Origin: Otatea glauca
Lineage: Eukaryota; Streptophyta; Magnoliopsida; Poales; Poaceae
Length of the DNA: 64,000 nucleotides
NCBI GenBank assembly: GCA_036346275.1
Contig: CM070719.1
Location: 20,377,185 to 20,441,184 of the forward strand
Direction: 5' to 3'
Part shown: piece after piece, positions 48,322 to 59,294 of the stretch
Layout: every line of letters begins with the position of its first letter
How positions within the stretch are numbered: position 1 is the stretch's first letter
The notes under the pieces: model-generated
Database searches by the model: none
What the model saw: the letters and a program-made list of their open reading frames with translations, nothing else
What the model was told of the DNA's origin: nothing
Position numbers and translations under genes: made by a program

Positions 48322-48719
48322 CAGCTTTGCACTTTACGTAGGAGTCGACTTGGACGGAGGACTCGTCATAGTGGTGGGAGCAGGAGCACTCTGTTTAGGA
48401 GTCGACTTGGACTGGAGTGATTGAGAAGACGCAGGGGATTTTTACCTTGAGTAGTATGACACCCGTCGTGGGCCACTTGATGAACGACATCCATGCTTGC
48501 TCGAGAGTGGTGATATCTTCATTCGGGGAACTCTAGCATATGGGAGAGGAAGTCTTCGTGGACATAGTCTACCTGCACCCTCATGTAGTCCTTCCCCAAA
48601 GGGTGATCATGCACCTTGGCTCTAAAAGGTCCTTGCTCTTTCTGCTGGCTTACCTCCTCCTGCAAGAAGTGAATATAAATTAGTTCTAAAATACAACAGA
48701 AAGGGTCAACTGCAATGTA

Positions 48720-49328
48720 CTAAGTTAGATGTCTTACGATGGTGGAGACGATCCACGCGGTCGAGGGGTTTGGAACTACAAGCTGACCGTCGGAGGTTTT
48801 CTTCGTCCTCGCTAATACCCAGTCGTGTGCCTGCTCCTCACATATGTGGGGGTAAGGCATCGCCGTCCCAGAGTTCGCACACTCCTCGGCTAGTCGTATC
48901 CACTCTGCCTTCTTCCCTTCATAGCCGGCGGAACTAAGGTGGTGCACGTGTGTGTTCTGCCTCTGGATAGCGATGTTCTTCTCCCTCAGCTCCATCTCGA
49001 GTGTACTCTTCATCCTTGTGAACTCCCAAACATCGGGAGTCATAAACGGATACCTTTCGAAGAGAGTACGGCCTTTCAGCACGTATTCACCATGCATGGC
49101 AACCCTGAAGTGCCTTAAAAACACACCTATTCTCTTCAAGGCATACATCTTCGCATGGTTTTCATCTTCCTCTAATATAATCCATTTCCCCTTAACTTCG
49201 TCCCACAACCGATTCTTCTGCTCAGCGCTAACTTCCTTCCTCCAGTCCTTAACCATGATCGGCACTCTCTCCCTCACCAATTGGTCGAGAAAAGATCGGT
49301 AACACACCTTATACTTGGGAGGACCCAT
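48720..49328 (-). CDS. Plant transposase-associated protein (Ptta/En-Spm, Transposase_24-like)
   Basis: A 202-codon minus-strand frame. PIMVKDWRKEVSAEQKNRLW and the following FLRHFRVAMHGEYV, then the spaced PDVWEFTRMKS and the YEGKKAEWIRL end, fit the PF03004-type domain found next to CACTA transposases (W..v....k..lW..v, wR..K..L). The upstream ATG at 49326-49328 may be internal to an exon, because a coding-like stretch continues to about 49370. Its role in transposition is unproven; it is read in the same direction as the Ulp1-like gene, about 400 bp upstream of it, and may be part of one spliced gene. Confidence 0.55.
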   Translation of the reverse strand: MGPPKYKVCYRSFLDQLVRERVPIMVKDWRKEVSAEQKNRLWDEVKGKWIILEEDENHAKMYALKRIGVFLRHFRVAMHGEYVLKGRTLFERYPFMTPDVWEFTRMKSTLEMELREKNIAIQRQNTHVHHLSSAGYEGKKAEWIRLAEECANSGTAMPYPHICEEQAHDWVLARTKKTSDGQLVVPNPSTAWIVSTIVRHLT

Positions 49329-49700
49329 GCAAACCCCCGTGGCATCAAAGTGGAGAACATGTGGCGTTCTTCCTATGGCCCCTTTATTCGGTCATCGGGC
49401 CTTTCTCACTTTACTCAGCCCCTCAACATTTGTCACCTTACTCGGCCCCTCAGCATCATCTTCTATTCTGTCTGGCGATGAGCCGATGCTCTCTCCTTGC
49501 AACATTTCAAATATATATATCAAACCTGAACTTGATGAGAGAAAGTAATTAACAGATTAATGGATAATGCATAGCATATTATAGTGAATTAACAGATTAA
49601 CAGATTAATGGATGATATTAAAGAAACGTCTATCTGTTGACCAACTAAGTACGTACCAACGATGACTCCAAAACTCTAATTAGGTTAGGTCCTAATTCCA

Positions 49701-49908
49701 TTCGAGGATATGTGGTTTGGGCAAGTTCCTAAGCTGTTGTACAACTCTAGAGAAAATTTCGGCAGCATCTCCCCACTGTTCTCCAAATACACGTCTCAAC
49801 AACAGGTCAAGAGGGTGTGTATCCGGAGAACACTAAGGAGATGCTGCCGAAACTTTCTCTGGAGTTGTACAATAGCTCAGGAACTTGCCCGAACCACATA
49901 TCCTTGAA
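49701..49908. repeat. 208-bp foldback (about 95-bp arms)
   Basis: The arm starting ttcgaggatatgtggtttgg (49701) and running to about 49797 is the near-perfect reverse complement of about 49813-49908 (ending ccgaaccacatatccttgaa), with roughly ten mismatches and a loop of about 15 bases (aacaacaggtcaaga). It sits upstream of the transposase-associated ORF inside the CACTA element. A transcript from either strand would form a long hairpin. Confidence 0.9.
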
Positions 49909-51400
49909 CTGACCAAAAAACGTGGACAACTCAAGACTACTTGCTTATAAATATGCTATTTCAACATATTTATAAACAAGCACCCTCAAACGGGAGACGT
50001 ATGTTACGCAACCTAAACTCTAACATCATGCTTTCATAAGAAAATAAAACTAATATGGCTAAAATAAATACATGTCTAAAAAGAACACAACATCTTGGAG
50101 CTTTAATTACCATATTCAAATAATATAATAAGGCCTAGCTGCTAAATAAAAAATAGAGAAATTATCTTCTAACAGTCCATGCACGTTGAGAGTGTATCAT
50201 GACATTAATCCAAAGCATAAAGAATAACCATGGATCAAAAGAATCATAAAAGCATGTGGTAATGTATTGAAACATGATACTTGACAATATCATAGTAAAT
50301 GTACTCATAATCAAAGATATAACCATATGTATGTTCATGAACAGTAATGGAGGCAAAACAACTAGCATAAAGCTCAAGTTGTTTTTAAGGTGTTCTTAGA
50401 TGTCGGGTTGCCTTAAGGCCTTTCTTGCCACTAGGGACAAGTTATAGACAAATTTTTGACAACCTTACCACAGTTTTGTAAACAAGAATTTTCAATACTT
50501 GACAGTTACTTGAAACCTAATCAATTGAGAACTTTTGACTAATATATATATATATATCTACTGAATCAATACTTAATCAAAGCATACAGAGCATACACTA
50601 ATCAGCCGATAATAACAAAACAATATGGAATCACAGCTCAGCTGACAGGAACATGATAATAAGCTAGCTGATAGAATAAGGAATTAACAGAGACAAGCTA
50701 CAAGATAATTGAACATTGGCAGCTAACAAGTATAGTTCTACTGAGAGCTAGCAAAGATTTCCAGCAATAATGACAGCTGAAAATGATGAAAAACAGTAAG
50801 CAATAGATCCACAATATATATTCACATTCAACAGAAGTAAACAATTGATCTAATCAAGTATGAATGCTGAAAATGAGTTGTTGTCACAAATTGTCCCTCT
50901 TATGCCCACTCTTCATCGAACAATGCCCCCTTCTTTGCATGTAAGGTCCCCAAGACAACAAGTTGTCTAGCCCCTTTGCAAGCACATGGGAATTACTTAC
51001 AGTAGACTGATGAGCTCGGGGGCGATGGGGGAGAGCTCAGAGGCGACAGGGGGAGCTCAAGGGTGACAGGGGAGAGGTGAGTTTGACTTGTTGTGGGGAC
51101 AATCGTCTATGGTTTGGAGAGGGCAGGCGCGGCGGTTCTTTGGGCAGGGGCGGGGTGCAAGCGGCGGGGGCGAGGGCAAGGGGTGTGGGTGGGGGCCGAG
51201 GGGCGGGTGGCAAGGGGGCGCGGGCGACGGTCGGGGAGACTGGTGGCAGCTCGGGGGCGTGGCCGGGGGCGAGCTTGAGGGTGCGTGGAGAACAAATAAG
51301 CAAGGAACAATGGAGAAGATAGTGTAAAATGTGGCAAGTACAATATATATGGAATCGGGTTAGTCATCATAATCGGTTCCAATTAGGAACCGATTGTTTC

Positions 51401-52519
51401 TGATTTTTGTCATTCCATTTGAGCTTCAAAAGAGAGCTGAAAAGCTGGTGAGGTAAGCTCCAATAAATTTGATAAAATTTAGCACTAAAGACCGACTATG
51501 GAGCATCAAATCTCACAAAGATGGTCTCCTCAAATTATGATCTGATTTGGAGATACAAAAATCACAAATCAGCTCAAAAGTATGCAAAAGCCTAAATTAT
51601 CAGCATTTCATAAAAGAGAGAAAAGGCCACAACCTTTTCAAATATAGTTGCAATTATTTCAAATTTTTAAGAAACATACTTTGGGATACTACAAAGCTCT
51701 TTCTAAAAGAATTTTAAAAAAAAAGAGTCCCAATTCAAAAGATATGCTAAATTTCACTTTGTAGGCATGATTTTTGCTTAAAGAGTAGAAAAGTCAAAAC
51801 TTTTTCAAATAAAGTCCAAAGTGTTTGAAAATTTCCAAAAAAAAACTTTGGACTAAACTAGAAGCTTTCCCAAAAAGAATTTACTCAAAAGGAATTTTCT
51901 TTCAAAAGATATGGCAAAATGCGCTTTATATGGCTTTGTAGGTGTCATTTAATCCAAAAATAAAATCATATAAGATCCATTTGAGGCCAAATTTGCTAAT
52001 TTGTTTCTAGCATAGGGATTTCTACTCTGAAAGCATTGTAACACATTTAACATACATATTTGTGAACTTTTACAAAAACATTTTCACAAATATGGGCCTT
52101 TTAAACAATATTTTTGACCTTTGACCAAAGTGGCTCATATAAAAGGATATGCTTTGTTTTAAGAATTGTTGTGAACTTAAATTGTTTTGACCTCATTTCA
52201 GAAAATTTCTTGCCAAGCTCTTCACTCTATTTGGGCTCGTTTTCCATTTTTGGTGTTTAATACCAAAAGGGGGAGAATTTGTGGGAGCTTAATACCTCAT
52301 TTGGTTGAGGAGTTTGTGGGAGCTTAATTTGGTTAAGGGGGAGAATTATTTTAATTATTTGTCTAAAAATCTCTCATACGCATTCTCACTTGTTAATGCT
52401 TAAATTGCTCAAATACATGCTTACATGTTCAAATAGATTAAATTATCTCAATATGATGATTTTCATCCAAATATGGATATTAAGCTTGGATTTGTCATCA
52501 ATCACCAAAAAAGGGGAGA
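51401..52519 (+). mobile_element. 3' internal part of a SIRE-like copia element
   Basis: No coding frame survives. The strings 'accaaaagggggagaatttgtggg' (in parts, 52261-52290), 'ttaagggggagaatt' and finally 'ccaaaaaaggggagat' at 52504-52519 are the repeated polypurine tracts that precede the 3' LTR in SIRE/Maximus elements. The junction with the CACTA element is near 51400. Confidence 0.6.
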
Positions 52520-52571
52520 TTAAAAGTTCAAACTCCATTAAGTTGGTTTTGGTGTTAATGACAAATCTAAT

Positions 52572-53506
52572 ATTGAGACTAATTCTTTTGATAATCATAA
52601 TATTGATTAGTCTCAATTGTTAATTAATAACAAATCTTTTATGAGACTAACTCTTTTGTTGAGATTAACTCTTATTAGTCCCTTTTGGATGAAAAAGATG
52701 GAAATATCAAAGGTATGCATTCGAGTTCATATTATCATATTTTGTTTCATTCTTTGATGTCAAATATGTTATGATTTTATTGATAAATCTAAATGTGAGA
52801 CTAAACTGTTTATTGAGTATATTTTTGAATAGTCTCGTGAAAAAGAAAAATGGAAATCTAAAAGATATGTATCCAATGCAACTTTATTATTTCTAGATAC
52901 ATTTCTTGGATTCAAGATAAAGGGTGAACTCCACCATTATTTTAACCTTAAGATATGCATTTTGTTTCCGACTCTATATATACATGAATGCACACATTTA
53001 GGGGGAATTCATGCTTTACCTTGATGTTTCAATAGTATTGATCTAATTCATATAGTATTGATCTAATTCATCTTTCTATATCAAGGATCATTACTTTGAA
53101 ACAATCCTTTGAGTATATTTAACTTGTGTAGTTGTAGTATACTCATGGCAATATAGGATAAACTCAAAGCAATCAAAAATTGAATATGTGCATATTGATT
53201 CAAGTTCAATTATTTGTATGCACACATCTAACGGAGTTTATTTTGTAATTAATGGTCTTAAGAGTATTGATCCATTTCCACCACTCCATATAAATTAGAT
53301 CATTACTTTTAGATTCCATCGAATTGAGTATATGAAACTTGTGTAGTTAATATATACTCATGACAATTTAAATACAATTTAAATTGTGTTCGGTTGCCAT
53401 TCAATCAACAAAGAACTAGTCATGTGTTGATGGTTCACTTTGTTGATCCTAGGGCAATCGAAAGTTCTTGAGTATATGAAGCAATAGTTGCATTAGTATA
53501 CTCAAG
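52572..53506. repeat. Inverted repeats of two classes in the SIRE-like LTR
   Basis: Class 1 stems are ATTGAGACTAAT / ATTAGTCTCAAT (52572-52583 with 52606-52617, perfect 12 bp) and GAGACTA / TAGTCTC (52797-52803 with 52830-52836). Class 2 stems are GAGTATA / TATACTC (53111-53117 with 53138-53144), GAGTATAT / ATATACTC (53326-53333 with 53352-53359) and CTTGAGTATA / TATACTCAAG (53467-53476 with 53497-53506). Loops are 18-26 bases and are not conserved between classes. Confidence 0.85.
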
Positions 53507-53585
53507 ACACAATTAATCTTTCAATCAATTTGTCTTTGGGTTACGATCAATCATCAAAGGATAAGATCAAAGGATCTTGAGAGCA

Positions 53586-55355
53586 TCCATTATGTGTTAA
53601 TGGAGTGCATTGATAATTGAGTCAACCATATGTTTTGGACTAACACTTTCAATGAGTTTGAAATAGGTCAAGTGCAAGGTTGAGATGGATGAACGGGACA
53701 AGGACGTCATCATGTGTTGATGAACATCAAGAGAGGATCTCGAAGCTAAGATAAGGGGAGTTCATCATGTGTTGATGAACAAGACGAAAATCCCGACTTG
53801 GAGAGAAGATGATGGAAATCATAAAAGCTCCAAGTGAATGTGCTAGAGGCAAAGGTATAACTAGCTAGGGCTAAGGATGTGTTCCTAGTCTTTTACTGAT
53901 CTCGATGTTTGGATGGGAGACCGGGTTGCTAGTTAGGTGTCGTACAATTAAGAGGGGTTAAGTCTTTTAGCTTGAGCTTCATCATGTGTTGATGAACTCA
54001 ATCCGGTTCACTCTAGCTCACTCTCTTGGTTGGTTCTTGCATGGGCTAAGTATTTGCATGTGTTGCAAATAAGGGAGCTCATGCTTGCTTCTTATTAAAT
54101 CTTGATTTGGTTTTTGCATAGAGCTATGGATTTGCATGTGTTGCAAAAAGGGAGATAGCTTATGCAAGTTGATTTAAGTGGTTGTTTATATGGAGCTAGA
54201 TATTTGCATGTGTTGTAAATAGAGAGCTCATGCATCGAAGTCTTAGTTTATGACTTGATCATGTGTTAATCGTCACAAAGGCTAAGATAGGTTTATGCTT
54301 TGTGATTGCAAAATGAGTTTTTGCAAAATATAGTTCAATTGAATCTTATCTTGGAGCATGTGAATAGAGTTTGCAAATGTGTTTGCAAATTGGATTGATC
54401 ATGTGTTGATCATCACATTACTCAAAGATATGATCTTGATTGCTCTTGTTTGCAAGATTTATATTTGCAAATGTGTTTTGCAAAATATTGGTGTTCATGA
54501 ATTTTATATTGGAGCATATGATTAGAATTTGCAAATGTGTTTTACAAAATTATTTTGATCATGAGTTGATCATCACATAGCTCAATATTTGGTCTTATTG
54601 ACTCTCTCTAGCTTGTAGCCAGGCTCTTGGTCAAGTTTATGTGAGGGATATCGAGAAATCAGATTTTAGACAATTTTAGACTTGAATGACTACATTAAAG
54701 TCTTTATTTTTGTGATATTTAAAAATATCTATGGTTGCTTAAATCTTGAAAATGGATGGAGATTGTAGCCCTCGTGATAAGCTTCGCATAGAATCAAATA
54801 TCACCTAAATCGGAGTTCGGAGTAAAAAGTTATGAGTGTTTTAGTGGCTGAAACAGTGGTAGCACCGCCCCTACATGGGCGGTAGCACCACCTAGGGCGG
54901 TACTACCGGCCTAAAGGCGGTGTAAAAACTCCAAAAAAGTGTTTTTTGGTTGAAATGGCCGGTGCTACCGGTCATAGATGGGCGGTAGCATCGGGATACT
55001 GTAGCAACGGCTAGTTTTTGGTGTTTTTAATGTACAAAAGTGATTGTTGGCCTAGAGGCCCGCCCGGGTTTACTGCCTTTTTGCCCGTTTTTGCCCCCCA
55101 AAGGCTAGTTTTCTTAGAGGAGGCTATAAAAGGAGCCTTGGGGCTGGTATTAGGTTGTTGCTGACTTTGAGAAAGGTTTGTGGGAGTTGTGTACATGTGT
55201 TGCTCTCTTCCATTTGGTTTTTGAGCTAAGAGTGAGTCCTATTTGCATGTGTTGCATTTAGGAGAGGATTGAGAGCCTCTTGTGCATGTGTTGCACTTGA
55301 GGGAAGCCTTATGCATGTGTTGCACTCGGTGATCACCCTTGTGCATATGTTGCAC
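53586..55355. repeat. Array of hairpins with a constant TGTGT loop and variable stems
   Basis: Each unit is stem, TGTGT, inverse stem. Units seen: TCCATTA (53586-53604), TCATCA (53707-53723), GTTCATCA (53760-53780), TTCATCA (53978-53996), ATTTGCA (54052-54070), TTTGCA (54131-54147), ATTTGCA with one mismatch (54202-54220), TTTGCAAA (54370-54389, loop TGTG), TGATCA (54396-54412), TTTGCAAA (54464-54484), TTTGCAAA with one mismatch (54528-54548), TGATCA with loop TGAGT (54556-54572), GTGCA (55282-55296) and GTGCA with loop TATGT (55341-55355). The stem changes from unit to unit on both sides together. Confidence 0.9.
55123..55133 (+). promoter_or_regulatory. TATA box of the SIRE-like LTR
   Basis: The motif gctataaaagg is followed 60-120 bp downstream by a transcribed-style leader. 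It would drive read-out transcription rightward, toward the MCM6 side. Confidence 0.6.
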
Positions 55356-55934
55356 TTGGTAAGGATCAAGCTAGAGGGCTTAACTTGTTATTCTTAGTGT
55401 TTGCCGACACCTAGACTGTGTGTGGAGGTATCGTGCGCGGTGACCTTCTCAAGGAGATTGTGAGAATGCCCGGCAAAGTTGTGAAGGTCAGAGCTTGCCT
55501 ACCCGGAGGGGGAAAGAGCTACCACTAGTGAAATCGAGGCGGGTGCTCAATTCATGGAGCCGATCCAAAGTGGTTTGGGCTTGCCTCAACGTGGATTAGG
55601 GGAAACCGGCAAGTCTCCGAACACCACGGTAAAATATGTTATGTCTCCTTGTGTATGCTTGCAATTCCTTAATTATATTGTTGCAATTTACATTCTTAGA
55701 ATTAAATTGCTTGCTTGTCTTTAGGATTGTAATTTATTGTTAGAGACATAATTAGCTAGTGCACTTAGTGAGCCTAGTTGATTTAGGCTTTAATTTGTCA
55801 AAACCTTAGTTTATCGCTTCCGCATTGATTATTATTTAGGTTTTGACATAGAGATCAATAGAGCGTGTATTTAGTGAGAAGAATTTTTAAAGCCGCCTAT
55901 TCACCCCCCTCTAGTCGGCATCCTCGATCTTACA

Positions 55935-56748
55935 CATGGTTCCGAAGGCGATCTTAGATCCGGTCGCAGGTAATTACTTGGTCGATGGCGGTGACCGAGT
56001 GAAAATTGTCGCACGGGCAGTCGCCAGAAAATCCGATGTGAGCGCGCACCAAAGACATGCTTGATCTGCAAAACATAGTTGAAGGCCCTTACCTGGCACG
56101 CCAACTATCGAAGGTTAGAAAATCGAAAATAAATTTATACCTTCGTGTTAGCAGAGTCAAGCACAAAATCGGAGGGACACGATTTAGACAGGTTCGGTAC
56201 CCCTGGCGGAGTAATACCCTACTCATGTATGGATGATGTATGTAGTCGATGAACAAAGTACAGAGCAATGTGTCTAGCCCTAGTTACAATGTAGATTGCA
56301 CCTATGTTATGGCTAGAGAACGACGAAACAGGCTTCATCGGCTCCTGAGCTCTATGCGCAAAAGGACTAAAACTCTAAATGGCTAATCTTCTGAGAATTG
56401 CTCTTGCTCTGATCCAAAAAGCAATCTCTCCTGAGTACCCCTACACCCAGCCTTATATAGTCGGGGTAGCCCGGCCTCAAGTCGAGTTGTAGTCGGTTTA
56501 GAGTATCAGATCATAGCTGATGTGGAGTCCATCATCGCGTGATCTTCGCAGCATATCCAAACTTCCCTAGATACTAGGCGTACTCGAGTTGGTTTCCTCG
56601 CAAGGGGAAAGCGATCGAGTCATTCTTGATATGGAGTTATCTTTCCCGCGTATATCATATCCCTTATAATCGGGCCTATGATATCCGGAATCTCTGCATG
56701 TCGTTGGGACATATCCTCTACGTATCCTCTGTGGACACATACCCCATG
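55935..56748 (-). mobile_element. Gypsy element: leader, primer binding site and part of 5' LTR
   Basis: Read from the minus strand, an LTR (56748 to about 56104) with a TATA motif (gactatataaggc, near 56453-56464) ends just before tggcgtgccagg (56092-56103), a primer binding site-like sequence typical of grass Gypsy elements. Sequence then continues into the internal leader (55935-56091), which is cut off by the SIRE-like LTR. The 5' part of this LTR is beyond the insertion at 56749 or lost. Confidence 0.6.
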
Positions 56749-58043
56749 TTTAGATATTCGACAATAGTATAGCGGAAGGAGAGTTAAGTAGCCCGATTCA
56801 ACATAGCGCGTGTCTTGGAGCAATGGTCGATCATCCTTGAGCAGTGATTGAACATGCTTGAACGATCGTCCTGATCAGCGCCGCAGTAGCAGTAACACCT
56901 CTACCGAAGTCCACACGTTTGGGAAAGGGACGTCGTGCGTCAATGTACTTGAACCAGCGCGCACGGCAAAGCCTAAGCGGTGACAGCTAGGGTTTTGATG
57001 GGTGCTGTGGTACATCAATTGCCTCCCCTCAGTTTCCCTTTATATAGCCTCTCAATGGAACACTATGTTAAGGGCCTAACCAAGATCCAAAGCCCATTTG
57101 GCCCATTAGTGACGGATCCAATCTGAACAATATATTCCAACCCGTTAAGTGTGTGACCCTATAAGTTCATGCATATTTGGTCATGACCCAGAGACTCCTT
57201 TCGGCCCATAAGTCGGTAACAGCCCCTAGTAGAGAATGATGACTTCTAAATATACACAAAGATCATATTAAACGAACCTATATAGTGCTCATGTACCGAT
57301 CCCTTTGTCTCATGATACCAGATCAAACTCAAGGTGAGAAACGTGCTATTCTATGATAGCTCGATCCTTCACTCGTTTTGTGGTAGATTACATAGTTCCA
57401 ATTGACTCCTCAATTATATTCAAAATTGCCATGTACTTCCTTAATCCAACCACATTGAGGGGGCCAGAGATATCTCTCCCCTTATATAGGAGGGGTAAAC
57501 TCTATCCTGATTGCTTACATTCCTCTGCATGTTTTGTAGTAAACTCGAAAACTACCTTTACGACTATCTAGTTACGACGCAGCGTTTGACAACCGTTAAG
57601 CATGCTATTACACATGTAGAAAATCATGACGATCTTAAGTCTAAGGATTCCACATACACTATGTATGAGATCAACTGATGACACTTAAGAAAATAACAAT
57701 TCCCACAGTATATCATGGTAGGTCACTCCAACACTATGTTCTCCAATATGTGTCCACATTATTGATTTCATATCCCTATATCTATGATCTATGAAATGTG
57801 ATCATCAACCAATACATGTGTTGACCTATAAATCACAATTGTCCCACATGATGATATAAGATTAGAGATAATTGAAAATAATATCATAATATGAATAAAG
57901 AGCTTCACAATAAATTCACATACGTGTTGTTTGATACTAATGATATTTATTTAAAGAACAAAATAATCATATTATTCTATAAATATAAATATGATATAAT
58001 CATTTTCATAATTACCTCAAGAGTATATCACTACCGCATAACA
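56749..58043 (-). mobile_element. Angela-like copia solo LTR
   Basis: On the minus strand it starts TGTTATGCGGTAGTGATATA and, like the LTRs at 14664 and 23199, continues with a gaggtaat..gattat AT-rich head, a tgtcatcagttgatctcatac segment (compare 15015-15035), a TATA box (ctatataaagg, near 57042-57052) and an accctag R/U5 region. The 5-bp flank CCATG occurs at 56744-56748 and 58044-58048. The left edge then reads TTTAGATA in place of the expected TG, so that end is damaged or misplaced by a few bases. Length about 1.3 kb. Confidence 0.75.
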
Positions 58044-58300
58044 CCATGAGAGACTAACCAAACATGGCGGCGCCCTTCCCCCAAAGTACAAGAATTTTTC
58101 TAAAGAATGAGCCTGCCAGTTCGATTCCCGGCCTTCGTGCACAAATTGCACGCAATCAAAAGACTTTTACCTCTCCTTGATATCCTGCAAGATCACCATA
58201 TACGAGCATCTCCGCATGTCCTAAATAATCCTGACCACATTCAAGCAATCCGAAGCGACACACAACGCCCGCAGGCCACCAAAGCTTCATTACACGCCAT

Positions 58301-59161
58301 CAGGGTTCACATTTTTATTTTGCATTCGAAAATCGATATCTGGTCGGTACCGGTTTTTCATAAAAACCAACCGAAATTCGGTAAAAACCGATCGGTTTGC
58401 GAAAGTCAAACAGGTGGTCAAACCGATTCAAAAAAACCGAAAACCGACGACAGAAGGAAAAATAGTGAAAATGCAAGGAAAAATTGAAAAATTACAAAAA
58501 ATCCCAATTAATCTATCAAAAACCTCAGATAAATTTAAAAAAAATTGAAATCATTTATTTCTTCTAAAAAATCCAAAATAGCAATTAATAAAAAGGAACA
58601 AAGACACTGTCAGATTTTTATAAATATTTAAATGATTTTTTATATTCTAAAATTTCAATGTAACCATAACTAGTGCCAAAGTATTATGCACTAAAATTTT
58701 CATAAATATTAGACTTCATTTAGTACCCATATAAAATCAAAAACAGAAGAGCATATACAATGATAATAGCACTTTCAAAATTTTTTTAAAATACACATAT
58801 CTGATCATCATCTGAAAATTTTACAACATAATTGTAATTACGTTATAACATCACAAAAAAAGTTTAAGAAATATTAGACTTCATTTTGTGCCCCTAGAAA
58901 ATAAAAAACTGAAAAGCATATATTGTGACAGTTGTCAGAATTTTTAAAAATACATAGGTCGGCAGGTCCGATAATCATCTGACAATTTTATAGCATCATT
59001 AGAATTTCCCAGAACCTCACACAAAAAAATTTCAAAAAAATTTAACACTTTTTTCTAAATTTCTTCAATTTTTTAAAATTTACACTTGAATTCTACGGTT
59101 TACCGTTTAATTTTTATTATCGAACCGGCTAGGCAAGGTCGGTTTTGCTCTGTGAACCCTG
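58301..59161. mobile_element. Non-autonomous hAT-like element (TIR CAGGGTTCACA)
   Basis: Perfect 11-bp terminal inverted repeats CAGGGTTCACA / TGTGAACCCTG lie at 58301 and 59161. The perfect 8-bp TSD is CACGCCAT (58293-58300, 59162-59169). Both subterminal regions carry accggttt / aaccgaaa motifs (for example 58345-58450), which could serve as transposase-binding repeats. The 861 bp include no transposase ORF; the ORF across 58107-58487 is chance. Confidence 0.9.
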
Positions 59162-59294
59162 CACGCCATAGCTTCCAGCGTTTCTGGGTCAGTTTGATCT
59201 GGCCGCACCATAGCACTACCGATTGGAAGGAGCCATTTTCATCCTTGCAAACCACTGCAGCACTACCACCGCACCCTTGTTACCAGTGCGCGTT

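Larger units (their letters stand above)
46561..51400 (-). mobile_element. CACTA (En/Spm) transposon, right end missing
   Basis: The left terminus is CACTACTACAGGACTG, followed by subterminal repeats of the form atcac(a/g)(a/g)tcggtt at about 46580-46725, including the palindrome gaaccgattgt. The same subterminal motif in inverse form (aatcggttcc..ggaaccgatt) reappears at 51371-51395, but the final ..TCCTGTAGTAGTG is absent; the copia sequence from about 51400 has replaced it. Two minus-strand genes are inside (Ulp1-like and transposase-associated). No TNP2/transposase with DDE catalytic domain was seen. 49910-51070 is AT-rich and gene-free; 51070-51300 is GC-rich and its ORFs are artefacts. 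Confidence 0.75.
52520..55934 (+). mobile_element. 3' LTR of a SIRE-like copia element
   Basis: It begins directly after the polypurine tract (ttaaaagttcaaactcc; the canonical TG appears changed to TT) and ends gccgcctattcacccccct..ctcgatcttaca at 55934. Length about 3.4 kb. It has a plus-strand promoter (gctataaaagg, 55123-55133) and no primer binding site after it, consistent with a 3' LTR. It is unusually rich in inverted repeats along most of its length, listed separately. No full-length ORF is inside. Confidence 0.75.

Noticed and set aside
53860..53955. 5S rRNA gene
   Set aside because: Only the box C-like stretch matches; no full 5S sequence is present. Kept as a low-interest observation only.
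58107..58487. 126-codon plus-strand ORF
   Set aside because: It crosses the left end of a hAT-like element and is antisense to the RNase H-like remnant.
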